DNA from: Lysobacter panacisoli
GTDB taxonomy: Bacteria; Pseudomonadota; Gammaproteobacteria; Xanthomonadales; Xanthomonadaceae
Assembly (NCBI RefSeq): GCF_009765165.1
Contig: NZ_VLNU01000001.1
Span: forward strand, 3,106,247 to 3,170,246
DNA: 64,000 nucleotides
Direction: 5' to 3'
In this document: piece by piece, positions 55,952 through 64,000 of the stretch
Numbering within the stretch: the first letter of the stretch is position 1
Layout of the letters: every line of letters begins with the position of its first letter
Made by a program: the position numbers and the translations under genes
The notes under the pieces: generated by a model
What the model was told of the DNA's origin: nothing
Databases searched by the model: none
Seen by the model: only the letters and a program-made list of their open reading frames with translations

Positions 55952-58537
55952 ATGTTGGAAGCCTACCGCCACCACGTTGCCGAGCGCGCCGCGCTGGGTA
56001 TCCCGCCGCTGCCGCTGACCGCGCAGCAGACCGCCGAGGTCATCGAACTGTTGAAGAACCCGCCGGCGGGCGAGGAAGGCTTCCTGCTCGACCTGATCAC
56101 CAACCGCGTGCCGGCCGGCGTCGACGACGCCGCCAAGGTCAAGGCTTCGTACCTGGCCGCGATCGCCTTCGGCACCGAGAAGAACACGCTGATCAGCCGT
56201 GAGCGCGCGACCGAACTGCTGGGCACGATGCTCGGCGGCTACAACATCCATCCGCTGGTCGAGCTGCTCGACGACGCGCAGGTCGGCACCGTCGCCGCCA
56301 CCGCGCTCAAGCACACGCTGCTGATGTTCGACGCCTTCCACGACGTGCAGGAAAAGGCCGAGAAGGGCAACGCCAACGCCAAGTCCGTGCTGCAGAGCTG
56401 GGCCGACGCGGAGTGGTTCACCAGCCGTCCGGAAGTGCCGCAGTCGATGACCATCACCGTGTTCAAGGTAACCGGCGAGACCAACACCGACGACCTGTCG
56501 CCGGCGCCCGACGCGACCACGCGTCCGGACATCCCGCTGCACGCGCTGGCAATGCTGAAGAACAAGCGCGACGGCATCGAGCCGGAAGAAGACGGCAAGC
56601 GCGGCCCGGTCGCCTTCATCGAATCGCTCAAGGCCAAGGGCCACCTGGTCGCCTATGTCGGCGACGTGGTCGGCACGGGTTCCTCGCGCAAGTCCGCCAC
56701 CAACTCGGTGCTGTGGTTCACCGGCGAGGACATCCCGTTCATCCCGAACAAGCGCTTCGGTGGCGTGTGCCTGGGCAGCAAGATCGCTCCGATCTTCTAC
56801 AACACGATGGAAGACGCCGGCGCACTGCCGATCGAACTCGACGTGTCGCAGATGGACATGGGCGACGTGGTCGAGCTGCGCCCGTACGAAGGCAAGGCGC
56901 TGAAGAACGGTGAAGTGATCGCCGAGTTCGCGCTGAAGTCCGACGTGCTGCTGGACGAAGTCCGCGCCGGCGGCCGCATCCCGCTGATCGTCGGTCGCGG
57001 CCTGACCGCCAAGGCGCGCGAAGCGCTGGGCCTGGCGCCGTCGACGCTGTTCCGCCTGCCGCAGAACCCGGTCGATACCGGCAAGGGCTACTCGCTGGCG
57101 CAGAAGATGGTCGGCCGCGCCTGTGGCCTGGCCGAAGGCAAGGGCATCCGCCCGGGCACCTACTGCGAACCGAAGATGACCTCGGTGGGTTCCCAGGACA
57201 CCACCGGCCCGATGACCCGCGACGAGCTGAAGGACCTGGCCTGCCTGGGCTTCTCCGCCGACCTGGTCATGCAGTCGTTCTGCCACACCGCCGCCTACCC
57301 GAAGCCCGTGGACGTGAAGACGCACCACGAGCTGCCGGCGTTCATCAGCAACCGTGGCGGCATCGCGCTGCGCCCGGGCGACGGCGTGATCCACAGCTGG
57401 CTCAACCGCATGCTGTTGCCCGACACCGTCGGCACCGGCGGCGACTCGCACACGCGCTTCCCGGTGGGCATCTCGTTCCCGGCCGGCTCGGGTCTGGTCG
57501 CGTTCGCCGCGGCCACCGGCGTGATGCCGCTGGACATGCCGGAATCGGTGCTGGTGCGCTTCAAGGGTGAGATGCAGCCGGGCGTGACGCTGCGCGACCT
57601 GGTCAACGCGATCCCGCTGGCCGCGATCAAGCAGGGCCTGATGACCGTCGCCAAGCAGGGCAAGAAGAACATCTTCTCCGGTCGCATCCTCGAGATCGAA
57701 GGCCTGCCGCACCTGAAGGTAGAGCAGGCGTTCGAACTGTCCGACGCCTCGGCCGAGCGCTCCGCTGCCGGCTGCACGGTGAAGCTCGACAAGGCGCCGA
57801 TCATCGAATACCTCACCAGCAACATCACGCTGCTGAAGTGGATGATCGCCGAGGGCTACGCCGATCCGCGCTCGCTGGCGCGCCGCATCAAGGCGATGGA
57901 AGCGTGGCTGGCCAACCCGCAGCTGCTGGAAGGCGATGCCGATGCCGAGTACGCCGCGGTCATCGAGATCGACCTCAACGAGATCGTCGAGCCGATCGTC
58001 GCCTGCCCGAACGACCCGGACGACGTGAAGACGCTGTCCGACGTCGCTGGCGCTGCGATCGACGAAGTCTTCATCGGTTCGTGCATGACCAACATCGGCC
58101 ACTTCCGTGCCGCCGCGAAGCTGCTGGAAGGCAAGCGCGACATCCCGACCCGCCTGTGGGTCGCGCCGCCGACCAAGATGGATGCGTCCGAGCTGACCAA
58201 GGAAGGCCACTACGGCACCTTCGGCACGGCCGGCGCGCGCATGGAAATGCCGGGCTGCTCGCTGTGCATGGGTAACCAGGCGCAGGCGCGCGAGGGTGCG
58301 ACGGTGTTCTCGACCAGCACGCGCAACTTCCCGAACCGCCTGGGCCGCAACACCAACGTGTACCTGGGTTCGGCCGAGCTGGCCGCGATCTGCTCGCGCC
58401 TGGGTCGCATCCCGACCCGCGAGGAGTACATGGCCGACATCGGCGTGATCAACGCCAAGGGCGCGGAGATCTACCGCTACATGAACTTCGACCAGATCGA
58501 GGATTACCGCCAGGTGGCCGAGACGGTCGACGCCTGA
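55952..58537 (+). CDS. acnB: aconitate hydratase B
   Basis: The 861-residue aconitase is the main TCA-cycle form in many proteobacteria. The N-terminal HEAT-like domain is visible in the first 150 residues. Cluster cysteines are in [12 protein letters not shown] and [12 protein letters not shown]. The [12 protein letters not shown] and [19 protein letters not shown] segments are typical. The ATG at 55952 has GGAGAG upstream. It ends in a strong terminator. Confidence 0.98.
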   Translation: MLEAYRHHVAERAALGIPPLPLTAQQTAEVIELLKNPPAGEEGFLLDLITNRVPAGVDDAAKVKASYLAAIAFGTEKNTLISRERATELLGTMLGGYNIHPLVELLDDAQVGTVAATALKHTLLMFDAFHDVQEKAEKGNANAKSVLQSWADAEWFTSRPEVPQSMTITVFKVTGETNTDDLSPAPDATTRPDIPLHALAMLKNKRDGIEPEEDGKRGPVAFIESLKAKGHLVAYVGDVVGTGSSRKSATNSVLWFTGEDIPFIPNKRFGGVCLGSKIAPIFYNTMEDAGALPIELDVSQMDMGDVVELRPYEGKALKNGEVIAEFALKSDVLLDEVRAGGRIPLIVGRGLTAKAREALGLAPSTLFRLPQNPVDTGKGYSLAQKMVGRACGLAEGKGIRPGTYCEPKMTSVGSQDTTGPMTRDELKDLACLGFSADLVMQSFCHTAAYPKPVDVKTHHELPAFISNRGGIALRPGDGVIHSWLNRMLLPDTVGTGGDSHTRFPVGISFPAGSGLVAFAAATGVMPLDMPESVLVRFKGEMQPGVTLRDLVNAIPLAAIKQGLMTVAKQGKKNIFSGRILEIEGLPHLKVEQAFELSDASAERSAAGCTVKLDKAPIIEYLTSNITLLKWMIAEGYADPRSLARRIKAMEAWLANPQLLEGDADAEYAAVIEIDLNEIVEPIVACPNDPDDVKTLSDVAGAAIDEVFIGSCMTNIGHFRAAAKLLEGKRDIPTRLWVAPPTKMDASELTKEGHYGTFGTAGARMEMPGCSLCMGNQAQAREGATVFSTSTRNFPNRLGRNTNVYLGSAELAAICSRLGRIPTREEYMADIGVINAKGAEIYRYMNFDQIEDYRQVAETVDA

Positions 58538-58560
58538 TCCAACGGCGGTCGCTGTACGAA

Positions 58561-58588
58561 AAACCCCGGCTTCGGCCGGGGTTTTTTT
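58561..58588 (+). terminator. terminator of acnB
   Basis: AAACCCCGGC (58561-58570) and GCCGGGGTTT (58575-58584) form a 10-bp stem with a TTCG tetraloop, followed by further T residues: a textbook intrinsic terminator. Confidence 0.95.
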
Positions 58589-58756
58589 GTTTCGCGCCAC
58601 CGTAACCGCGTCAGGCGCGGATCGAAAGCTGCGGGTTGCGTCGCAACTTCACCATTGCCATCCGTATGTGGCCGTGTCGCCCGATGCAGTGCGTGACAAC
58701 AGTCAAGGACTTGCGTTCTGTGCCGCTATTACATGTGCGGCACGCAGGGGGACAAC

Positions 58757-58888
58757 ATGAAAATGGACAAGCCGGCCCGGTCAGACCGGGTGGAGCAGGC
58801 GTTGCGCTGGACGCTCGCGTTGGCGCTGATCGCCGCGGTGTGCTGGGCCTGGGGGCAGGGCAGCGGAATGGGGGCGTTCGGCGGCTGA
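58757..58888 (+). CDS. 43-residue single-helix membrane protein
   Basis: A short frame starts at ATG 58757 with AGGGGGA 5 bases upstream. The protein has a charged N-terminus (MKMDKPARSDRVEQALRW), one membrane helix (TLALALIAAVCWAWG) and a glycine-rich tail. Its TGA lies inside a perfect hairpin shared with the convergent hflD stop codon. I do not recognise it. The ribosome site, helix and terminator together support a real small protein. Confidence 0.55.
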   Translation: MKMDKPARSDRVEQALRWTLALALIAAVCWAWGQGSGMGAFGG

Positions 58889-58903
58889 GCCGTCGGCTCA
58901 GCC
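58883..58903. terminator. hairpin overlapping both convergent stop codons
   Basis: GGCTGAGCC (58883-58891) and GGCTCAGCC (58895-58903) form a perfect 9-bp stem with a GTC loop. The stop codon of the small membrane protein (58886-58888) and that of hflD (58898-58900) both lie inside it. Confidence 0.6.
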
Positions 58904-59515
58904 CAGGTGTTCCCGGACGGCGGCAAGGATGTCGCGGCGACGCAGCAGGAAATCCCACAGGCTGCCGCCGCATTGGCGCCACAGCACCGCCGAACGCACG
59001 GCGGCGAGCAGGATCGCGCGCACTTCCGCCACCACCGTGGCCTGTCCGAGGTAATGCGGGTTGCCCTGCACGAGCACGCGCGGACGCAGGTGACTCAGGG
59101 TTTCGGCGTACAGCGAACCGAGCGCGGACATCACGTCCGGATGGCTGCTGCCCAGGCGTTCGGCATTGCCGGCCTGCGCGCGGATCCCGGCCTGCACGCG
59201 CTGCCCCATCGCCGCGTCGCGCACGAAGCGGCGCTCCAGCTGCATCACCGCCAGCACCAGGCGCGGCAGTTGTTCGTCGCGCTGGCTGGTGCCGAAGTAA
59301 TCGCGCAGCAGGGTGAGGCCCGGACGCAGCGACTCGATGTCGCCGTACACGGACGTGGGCGAGGGCGCATCGATGCGGAACACCGAATCCATCGCAGTGG
59401 TGAGGATGGCCGCGTTGGCCTGGCCGGTGTCGGCGACGCGCCGCACCTGCGCCAGCGCCTGCACGAGGCCGGCGAGGGCGAGGACACGCGTGGACATCGA
59501 GGTGTTCTGGGTCAT
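58898..59515 (-). CDS. hflD: HflD homolog, lysogenization regulator family
   Basis: The 205-residue all-helical protein matches HflD (YcfC), a peripheral membrane protein known in E. coli for binding phage lambda CII; its normal role is unclear. Segments such as [23 protein letters not shown] and [16 protein letters not shown] are characteristic. The start overlaps the mnmA stop by ATGA. The nudJ-mnmA-hflD order is the same as in E. coli. Confidence 0.93.
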   Translation of the reverse strand: MTQNTSMSTRVLALAGLVQALAQVRRVADTGQANAAILTTAMDSVFRIDAPSPTSVYGDIESLRPGLTLLRDYFGTSQRDEQLPRLVLAVMQLERRFVRDAAMGQRVQAGIRAQAGNAERLGSSHPDVMSALGSLYAETLSHLRPRVLVQGNPHYLGQATVVAEVRAILLAAVRSAVLWRQCGGSLWDFLLRRRDILAAVREHLG

Positions 59516-60633
59516 GCAGCCTTTGCCTTGAGTCGTTCTTCCAATGGCGCGTCGGTGGCGGCGATCACCGCGCCGCCCAGGCAGACATCGCCGTCGTACA
59601 GCACCAGCGATTGCCCGGGCGTGACCGCGCGCTGTTTGCGTGCGAAATGCACGTCCAGCGTGCCGTCGTCGTTCACGCGTACCTCGCAGGCTTCGTCGGC
59701 CTGGCGGTAGCGCGTCTGCGCCGTGCACGCGAAGCGCTGCGCAGGCGGCGCGCCGGCGATCCAGTGCGCGGCCTCCGACTGCAACGCCTGCGACTGCAGC
59801 CACGGACTGTCGCTGCCCTGGTCGACGTACAGCACGTTCTGCGCCACGTCCTTGCCGACGACGTACCACGGCGCCGCTTCGAAACCGCGCACGCCGCCGA
59901 TGTTGAGGCCCTCGCGCTGACCGAGGGTGAAATAGAACACGCCCGGATGTTCGCCGATCGTGCGACCGTCGGGCGTGCGCATCTCGCCCGCGCGAGCCGG
60001 CAGATAGCGGCCGAGGAATTCGCGGAAGTCGCGCTCGCCGATGAAGCAGATGCCGGTGGAATCCTTCTTGGCGGCGGTCGGCAGGCGGGCATCGAGTGCC
60101 ATCTGCCGCACGTCGCGCTTGAGCAGTCCGCCGAGCGGGAACTTCGTCGCCGCCAACTGCGCCTGCCCGAGCTGGTGCAGGAAATAGCTCTGGTCCTTGC
60201 TGCGGTCGACCGCGCGCAACAGCAGATGGCGATCGCCGCGCTGCTCGACGCGGGCGTAGTGGCCGGTCGCGATGTACTGCGCGCCCAGTTCGCGCGCGGC
60301 GTCGAGGAAGTGCTTGAACTTGATCTCGCGATTGCACAGCACGTCGGGATTCGGCGTGCGGCCGGCGGCGTACTCGGCGAGGAAGTGCTCGAACACGCCC
60401 TTCCAGTACTCGCCGGAGAAATCGCGGAAATGGATCGGGATGCCGAGCCGCCCGCTCACCGCGACGGCATCGCGGCGGTCGTCCTCGGCGCGGCAATCGC
60501 CGCTGCCGTCGTCGGCCCAGTTCTGCATGAACAAACCGGCGATCGGTTCGCCTTCATCGCGCAGGCGCAGCGCGGCCACGGAGGAATCGACGCCTCCGGA
60601 CATGCCGACGATGGTGCGCGGTGCCGTGCTCAT
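59512..60633 (-). CDS. mnmA: tRNA-specific 2-thiouridylase MnmA
   Basis: The 373-residue enzyme thiolates U34 of tRNA-Lys, -Glu and -Gln. The PP-loop is [15 protein letters not shown]. The catalytic cysteine pair lies in [12 protein letters not shown] and [13 protein letters not shown]. The C-terminal RNA-binding beta domain follows ([13 protein letters not shown]). ATG 60633 overlaps the nudJ stop by ATGA, and its own stop overlaps hflD. Confidence 0.97.
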   Translation of the reverse strand: MSTAPRTIVGMSGGVDSSVAALRLRDEGEPIAGLFMQNWADDGSGDCRAEDDRRDAVAVSGRLGIPIHFRDFSGEYWKGVFEHFLAEYAAGRTPNPDVLCNREIKFKHFLDAARELGAQYIATGHYARVEQRGDRHLLLRAVDRSKDQSYFLHQLGQAQLAATKFPLGGLLKRDVRQMALDARLPTAAKKDSTGICFIGERDFREFLGRYLPARAGEMRTPDGRTIGEHPGVFYFTLGQREGLNIGGVRGFEAAPWYVVGKDVAQNVLYVDQGSDSPWLQSQALQSEAAHWIAGAPPAQRFACTAQTRYRQADEACEVRVNDDGTLDVHFARKQRAVTPGQSLVLYDGDVCLGGAVIAATDAPLEERLKAKAA

Positions 60634-61106
60634 GCCAGGTGCTGGGTCAGCTCGAGCGGATGACGGCGGCCGGCGAGGAAGTCGGCGGCGACGCGCCAGA
60701 CCAGCGGGCTGCGATGGCGCGCCTGCGCGGCCTGCAGCTCGCTCGGGCTCATCCACAGCGCGCGCACGATGCCCTCATCGAGCGGGCGCGCGGGATCGTG
60801 CGTCACCGGTTCGGCGGCGAAGGCGAAGCGCAGGTAATGGCGGCCGCTGCCTTCCGGGCTGTCCGGCGCCTTCCATTGGTACGCGCCGACGAAGGCGGTC
60901 AGGCGCACGTCCCAGCCGGTTTCCTCGCGCGTCTCGCGCAGCGCGGCCTCGATCAGCGATTCGTCCGGTTCCAGATGCCCGGCCGGCTGGTTGAGGACGA
61001 GCCGGCCGCCGACCGACTCCTCCACCATCAGCAGGCGGCCGCCATCGGTCACCACCGTGGCGACGGTGACGTCGGGCTGCCAGAACCGGCCTTCGCGGTA
61101 ACTCAT
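60630..61106 (-). CDS. nudJ: Nudix hydrolase, NudJ-like phosphatase
   Basis: The 158-residue hydrolase carries the Nudix box [23 protein letters not shown] (positions G-x5-E-x7-REUxEExGU). In E. coli, NudJ next to mnmA hydrolyses nucleotide di/triphosphates and thiamine pyrimidine pyrophosphate. Position and overlap with mnmA support the same orthology. The ATG at 61106 gives [16 protein letters not shown]. Confidence 0.92.
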   Translation of the reverse strand: MSYREGRFWQPDVTVATVVTDGGRLLMVEESVGGRLVLNQPAGHLEPDESLIEAALRETREETGWDVRLTAFVGAYQWKAPDSPEGSGRHYLRFAFAAEPVTHDPARPLDEGIVRALWMSPSELQAAQARHRSPLVWRVAADFLAGRRHPLELTQHLA

Positions 61107-61248
61107 CAGAACTCGTCCTTGCCAGGCATCGGCGCGGCTTGGGAAAGACGAAACATTGTGCCGGCCCGGACCATGAGCGTCCACGGCCGCCGCAGGACGG
61201 ACCGGAACGGCGAGTGGATTCGCCGCGATCGTCGGCAACTCCCCGGCC

Positions 61249-61749
61249 TTAGAACGCGTCCTTGCCGTCGGTCAGATCGCTTTCCATCTCGTCGGCGGTC
61301 TTCGCGGCGGCCTCGATGGCGTCCTTCAGTTCAGGCGTGGACGCATCGGCCGCGATCTTGACCACGAACACCGCCATGTCTCCCTGCTTGACCCAGCTTC
61401 CGAGCTTGGAATCCTGGCTGTCCGCCAGTAGGCGGTTGGCGATGTCGGCCGGAAGTGCATCGTCTTCAGGGGATCGGTAGGCCGGCGCCCAGACCTCACG
61501 GATCTTGTGCACACCGTAACTCTCCACCTTGGAGATGACGAAGACCAGCTGTGTGCGGTCATCGTCCATGTCCCTGATCATCCTGTAGTCGCCGTCGTCG
61601 TCCACCTCGAACTCATAGTCCAGCGACTCGAGTTGCTTGGCGATGCCGGCATCCGCCGACGAAGGATGGTCGCCGCAGGCCCGGGCAGAAGGGGCAATGG
61701 ACAACGCGGCGAGAAGGGCAACACAAGTCAGGGTGAAGTGCGTACGCAT
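61249..61749 (-). CDS. secreted YbjN-like protein, paralog A
   Basis: The 166-residue protein has a signal peptide (HFTLTCVALLAALSIAPSARA) and a domain with LDYEFEVDDDGDY, QLVFVISKVESYG, REVWAPAYR and GSWVKQGDMAVFVVK. The pattern resembles the YbjN / secretion-chaperone-like fold, but I am not certain of the family. It is clearly paralogous to the gene at 61967-62476. A hairpin GCAGGACT / AGTCCTGC lies just before its start (61750-61773). Confidence 0.8.
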   Translation of the reverse strand: MRTHFTLTCVALLAALSIAPSARACGDHPSSADAGIAKQLESLDYEFEVDDDGDYRMIRDMDDDRTQLVFVISKVESYGVHKIREVWAPAYRSPEDDALPADIANRLLADSQDSKLGSWVKQGDMAVFVVKIAADASTPELKDAIEAAAKTADEMESDLTDGKDAF

Positions 61750-61966
61750 CGCAGGACTCCGGAGAAGTCCTGCATTCTTGCGATCCCGGCACCGGCGAGA
61801 AATCCCGCCACGTGTCAGCCTCTTTGCCGCGAAATGGCTGTCCTGTGCTCAGCGACGCTGAACACGACTCGCGTCAGCCTGCGTCATCCACCACGGCGAC
61901 TCGACCAGCGCGCTTCGGCGCCGGTCGAGTCTGTATTCCGAGGCGCGTCGGCAAGGGCGCGCGAAC

Positions 61967-62476
61967 TCAGAACTCGTCCTTGCCCGTCAGCTCTTTTTCC
62001 ATCTCGTCGGCCGAGCGCAGGACGAAGTCGATGGCGTTGTCGAGCTGCGACGCGGTGGCGTCGGCGGCGACCTTCACCACGAACACCGCCATGTTGCCCT
62101 GCTTGACCCAGCCGCCGAGCTTGCTGGAGTGGCTGTCCTCGAGCAGGCGGTTGGCGACGGCGACCGGGAACTGGTCGTTCGGCGCGCGATAGGCCGGGGC
62201 CCACACCTCGCGCACCTGGAAATCGCCGAACTTCTCCACCGAGGAGATCACGTACGCGAGCTGGGTGCGGCCACCCCCGACTTCGAAGGTGAGCTTGTAG
62301 TCGCCGTCCTCGTCCACCGTGTAGGTGTAATCGAGATCGTCGAGCTGGCGGCCGACCACGGGGTCGGCAGCGGAACGGACCGTTTCATCCGCGTTCGCGG
62401 CCGGCGCGCCGGCGGCCATTGCGGGAGTGCACATCGTCAGGGCCAGCAGAGCGATCGCGAGTGCGTACGGACGCAT
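61967..62476 (-). CDS. secreted YbjN-like protein, paralog B
   Basis: The 169-residue protein has a signal peptide (PYALAIALLALTMCTPAMAA) and the same domain as paralog A, with LDYTYTVDEDGDY, QLAYVISSVEKFG, REVWAPAYR and GGWVKQGNMAVFVVK. The ends are also alike (SADEMEKELTGKDEF versus TADEMESDLTDGKDAF). The two arose by tandem duplication. The ATG at 62476 is used. A 9-bp GACTCGACC / GGTCGAGTC hairpin (61898-61931) follows it. It is divergent from clpS. Confidence 0.8.
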   Translation of the reverse strand: MRPYALAIALLALTMCTPAMAAGAPAANADETVRSAADPVVGRQLDDLDYTYTVDEDGDYKLTFEVGGGRTQLAYVISSVEKFGDFQVREVWAPAYRAPNDQFPVAVANRLLEDSHSSKLGGWVKQGNMAVFVVKVAADATASQLDNAIDFVLRSADEMEKELTGKDEF

Positions 62477-62567
62477 GAAACGTTCCTTTGTGTGATGGAG
62501 GTCGGGTGAGAGGGCATTGTGCCGGCCGCCGGGCACGGGCGTCCACGACCGGCCCCGGGTGCGGTCC

Positions 62568-62579
62568 TATAATTCCCGC
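62568..62579 (+). promoter_or_regulatory. clpS -10 element, predicted leaderless start
   Basis: A perfect TATAAT (62568-62573) is followed after exactly 6 bases by the clpS ATG. No ribosome site fits in between, so the transcript would begin at or next to the start codon. The -35 region is poor. Confidence 0.55.
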
Positions 62580-62900
62580 ATGGCCAAACAGACCGAACAC
62601 GAACACCAGCATGGCGTCCTGGTTGAAACCGGGAAGCCCGAAATCGCCCGTCCGCCGCTCTATTCCGTCCTGCTGCTGAACGATGACTACACGCCGATGG
62701 ACTTCGTGGTGGAGGTGCTGATGCGCTTTTTCGCCATGAACGCCGAGAAGGCCACCCAGATCATGTTGCACGTGCATACCCGCGGCCGTGGCGTCTGCGG
62801 CGTTTTCACCCGCGAAGTCGCAGAATCGAAGGTGGCACAGGTGAACGAATTTTCAAGACTCAACCAGCACCCCTTGCTGTGCACGATGGAAAAGGCCTAA
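62580..62900 (+). CDS. clpS: ATP-dependent Clp protease adaptor ClpS
   Basis: The 106-residue adaptor delivers N-end-rule substrates to ClpAP. The core [22 protein letters not shown] and the [20 protein letters not shown] segment are diagnostic. The flexible N-terminal tail binds ClpA. The start is the ATG at 62580; a longer frame upstream would overlap the -10. clpA follows after 136 bases. Confidence 0.97.
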   Translation: MAKQTEHEHQHGVLVETGKPEIARPPLYSVLLLNDDYTPMDFVVEVLMRFFAMNAEKATQIMLHVHTRGRGVCGVFTREVAESKVAQVNEFSRLNQHPLLCTMEKA

Positions 62901-63036
62901 AAGTTCCGCTCAGCACGTCTGAGCAAATGGGTGGAACCAAGTGCCGGTCGAAGGGTCCCAGCCGTTGCGACGACATGGAATTCCCCAGGCCAGTCCCCAT
63001 CTAGGACGGCAGTAGCTTTCCGGAGGCTTTCGCCCC

Positions 63037-64000
63037 ATGTTCAGCAAGGATCTCGAATACAGCATCGGCCAGTGCTACAAGCGCGCCCGCGAGGCGCGTC
63101 ATGAGTACATGACGGTCGAACACCTGCTGCTGGCACTGCTCGACAACCCGTCCGCCGAGGGGGTTCTCAAGGCCTGCGGCGTCGACTTCCAGCGCCTTCG
63201 CACCGACCTGGAACAGGCCATCGCCACCTCGGTGTCGGTGCTGCCCGAGGACGTCGACCGCGACACCCAGCCGACGCTCGGCTTCCAGCGGGTGCTGCAG
63301 CGCGCTGTGTACCACGTGCAGTCCAGCGGCAAGAAGGAAGTCACCGGCGCCAACGTGCTGGTGGCGATCTTCGGCGAGAAGGACTCGCACGCGGTGTACT
63401 TCCTCAACCAGCAGGACGTCGCCCGCCTGGATGTCGTCAACTACATCTCGCACGGCATCGCCAAGCAGGGCGGCGAAGAATCCCCGCGCTCGCAGGACGA
63501 GGGCGAATCGCATTCGTCCGAGAACGGCGACGGCGAGGGCAAGGGTGACGCGCTGGCCGAGTTCGCGGTGAACCTCAACCAGCTCGCCCGCGATGGCAAG
63601 ATCGACCCGCTGGTCGGCCGCGCCGACGAGGTCGAGCGCACCATCCAGGTGCTGTGCCGCCGCCGCAAGAACAACCCGCTCTACGTCGGCGAGGCCGGCG
63701 TGGGCAAGACCGCGATCGCCGAAGGTCTGGCCAAGCGCATCGTCGAGGGCGACGTCCCGGACGTGCTGGCCGACGCCACCATCTACGCGCTCGACCTGGG
63801 CGCGCTGGTCGCCGGCACCAAGTACCGCGGCGACTTCGAGAAGCGCCTCAAGGCCGTGCTGACCCAGCTCAAGAAACTGCCCGAGGCGGTGCTCTTCATC
63901 GACGAGATCCACACCATCATCGGCGCCGGCTCGGCCAGCGGCGGCACGATGGACGCCAGCAACCTGATCAAGCCGGCCCTGGCCTCGGGCGAGCTGCGCT
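63037..64000 (+). CDS. clpA: ATP-dependent Clp protease ATP-binding subunit ClpA (5' part)
   Basis: The frame starts at ATG 63037 with GGAGG upstream and runs off the end of the window after 321 codons. The Clp N-terminal repeats are present ([34 protein letters not shown]), followed by an acidic linker and the first AAA+ domain. Walker A is [14 protein letters not shown], Walker B is [14 protein letters not shown], and the pore-loop region is [15 protein letters not shown]. ClpA unfolds substrates for ClpP and takes clients from ClpS. Confidence 0.97.
   Translation, partial: MFSKDLEYSIGQCYKRAREARHEYMTVEHLLLALLDNPSAEGVLKACGVDFQRLRTDLEQAIATSVSVLPEDVDRDTQPTLGFQRVLQRAVYHVQSSGKKEVTGANVLVAIFGEKDSHAVYFLNQQDVARLDVVNYISHGIAKQGGEESPRSQDEGESHSSENGDGEGKGDALAEFAVNLNQLARDGKIDPLVGRADEVERTIQVLCRRRKNNPLYVGEAGVGKTAIAEGLAKRIVEGDVPDVLADATIYALDLGALVAGTKYRGDFEKRLKAVLTQLKKLPEAVLFIDEIHTIIGAGSASGGTMDASNLIKPALASGELR

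Overview
The window is a GC-rich chromosomal segment (roughly two thirds G+C by eye) with dense, mostly operonic genes and no phage or insertion sequence. The gene content points to the Xanthomonadaceae (Gammaproteobacteria), probably Lysobacter or a close relative. The main reason is a nearly complete rpf (regulation of pathogenicity factors) locus in xanthomonad order. A lexA-imuA-imuB-dnaE2 SOS mutagenesis operon and Xanthomonadaceae-like intergenic hairpin repeats agree with this. The genus is an inference; no 16S or phylogeny was available.

Layout. 1-1.7 kb: msrP-msrQ periplasmic methionine sulfoxide repair (minus). 1.9-6.7 kb: serC-pheA-hisC-aroA amino-acid operon (plus). 6.7-10.8 kb: a TonB-like protein, serS, azoR and its divergent LysR regulator. 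10.9-12 kb: tRNA-Ser(UGA) followed by two orphan membrane proteins, one markedly poorer in GC. 12.1-18.1 kb: lexA-imuA-imuB-dnaE2 (minus) behind a palindromic operator. 18.2-20.5 kb: smpB, ratA-rnfH, bamE, fur. 20.7-27.5 kb: recN, then the heat-shock set hrcA, grpE, dnaK, dnaJ with sigma-32-like promoters. 27.5-31.1 kb: a glutathione S-transferase-like protein, a DUF3857/transglutaminase protein and dapB. 31.3-36.7 kb: carA, an orphan gene, carB and greA.

36.8-55.0 kb is the DSF (diffusible signal factor) quorum-sensing region: rpfE, recJ, an acyltransferase, a frameshifted rpfD, a YkvA-like gene, prfB (programmed frameshift), lysS, rpfG and rpfC on the plus strand, then rpfF, rpfB and acnA (rpfA) on the minus strand. 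RpfF makes the fatty-acid signal, RpfB is a fatty acyl-CoA ligase involved in its turnover, RpfC senses it, and RpfG degrades cyclic di-GMP in response. The LytTR regulator rpfD is split by one extra G between its predicted third and fourth membrane helices. This is the most striking local anomaly.

55.2-64 kb: an AbrB/PIN toxin-antitoxin pair between the two aconitase genes, acnB, a 43-residue membrane protein, nudJ-mnmA-hflD (minus), two tandem YbjN-like secreted paralogs with a possible scar of a third copy, clpS and the start of clpA.

Recurring themes are ATGA stop/start overlaps inside operons, stop codons placed within terminator hairpins, and a set of genes (hrcA, dapB, rpfD, clpS) whose -10-like hexamer lies exactly 6 nt before the ATG, suggesting leaderless mRNAs.
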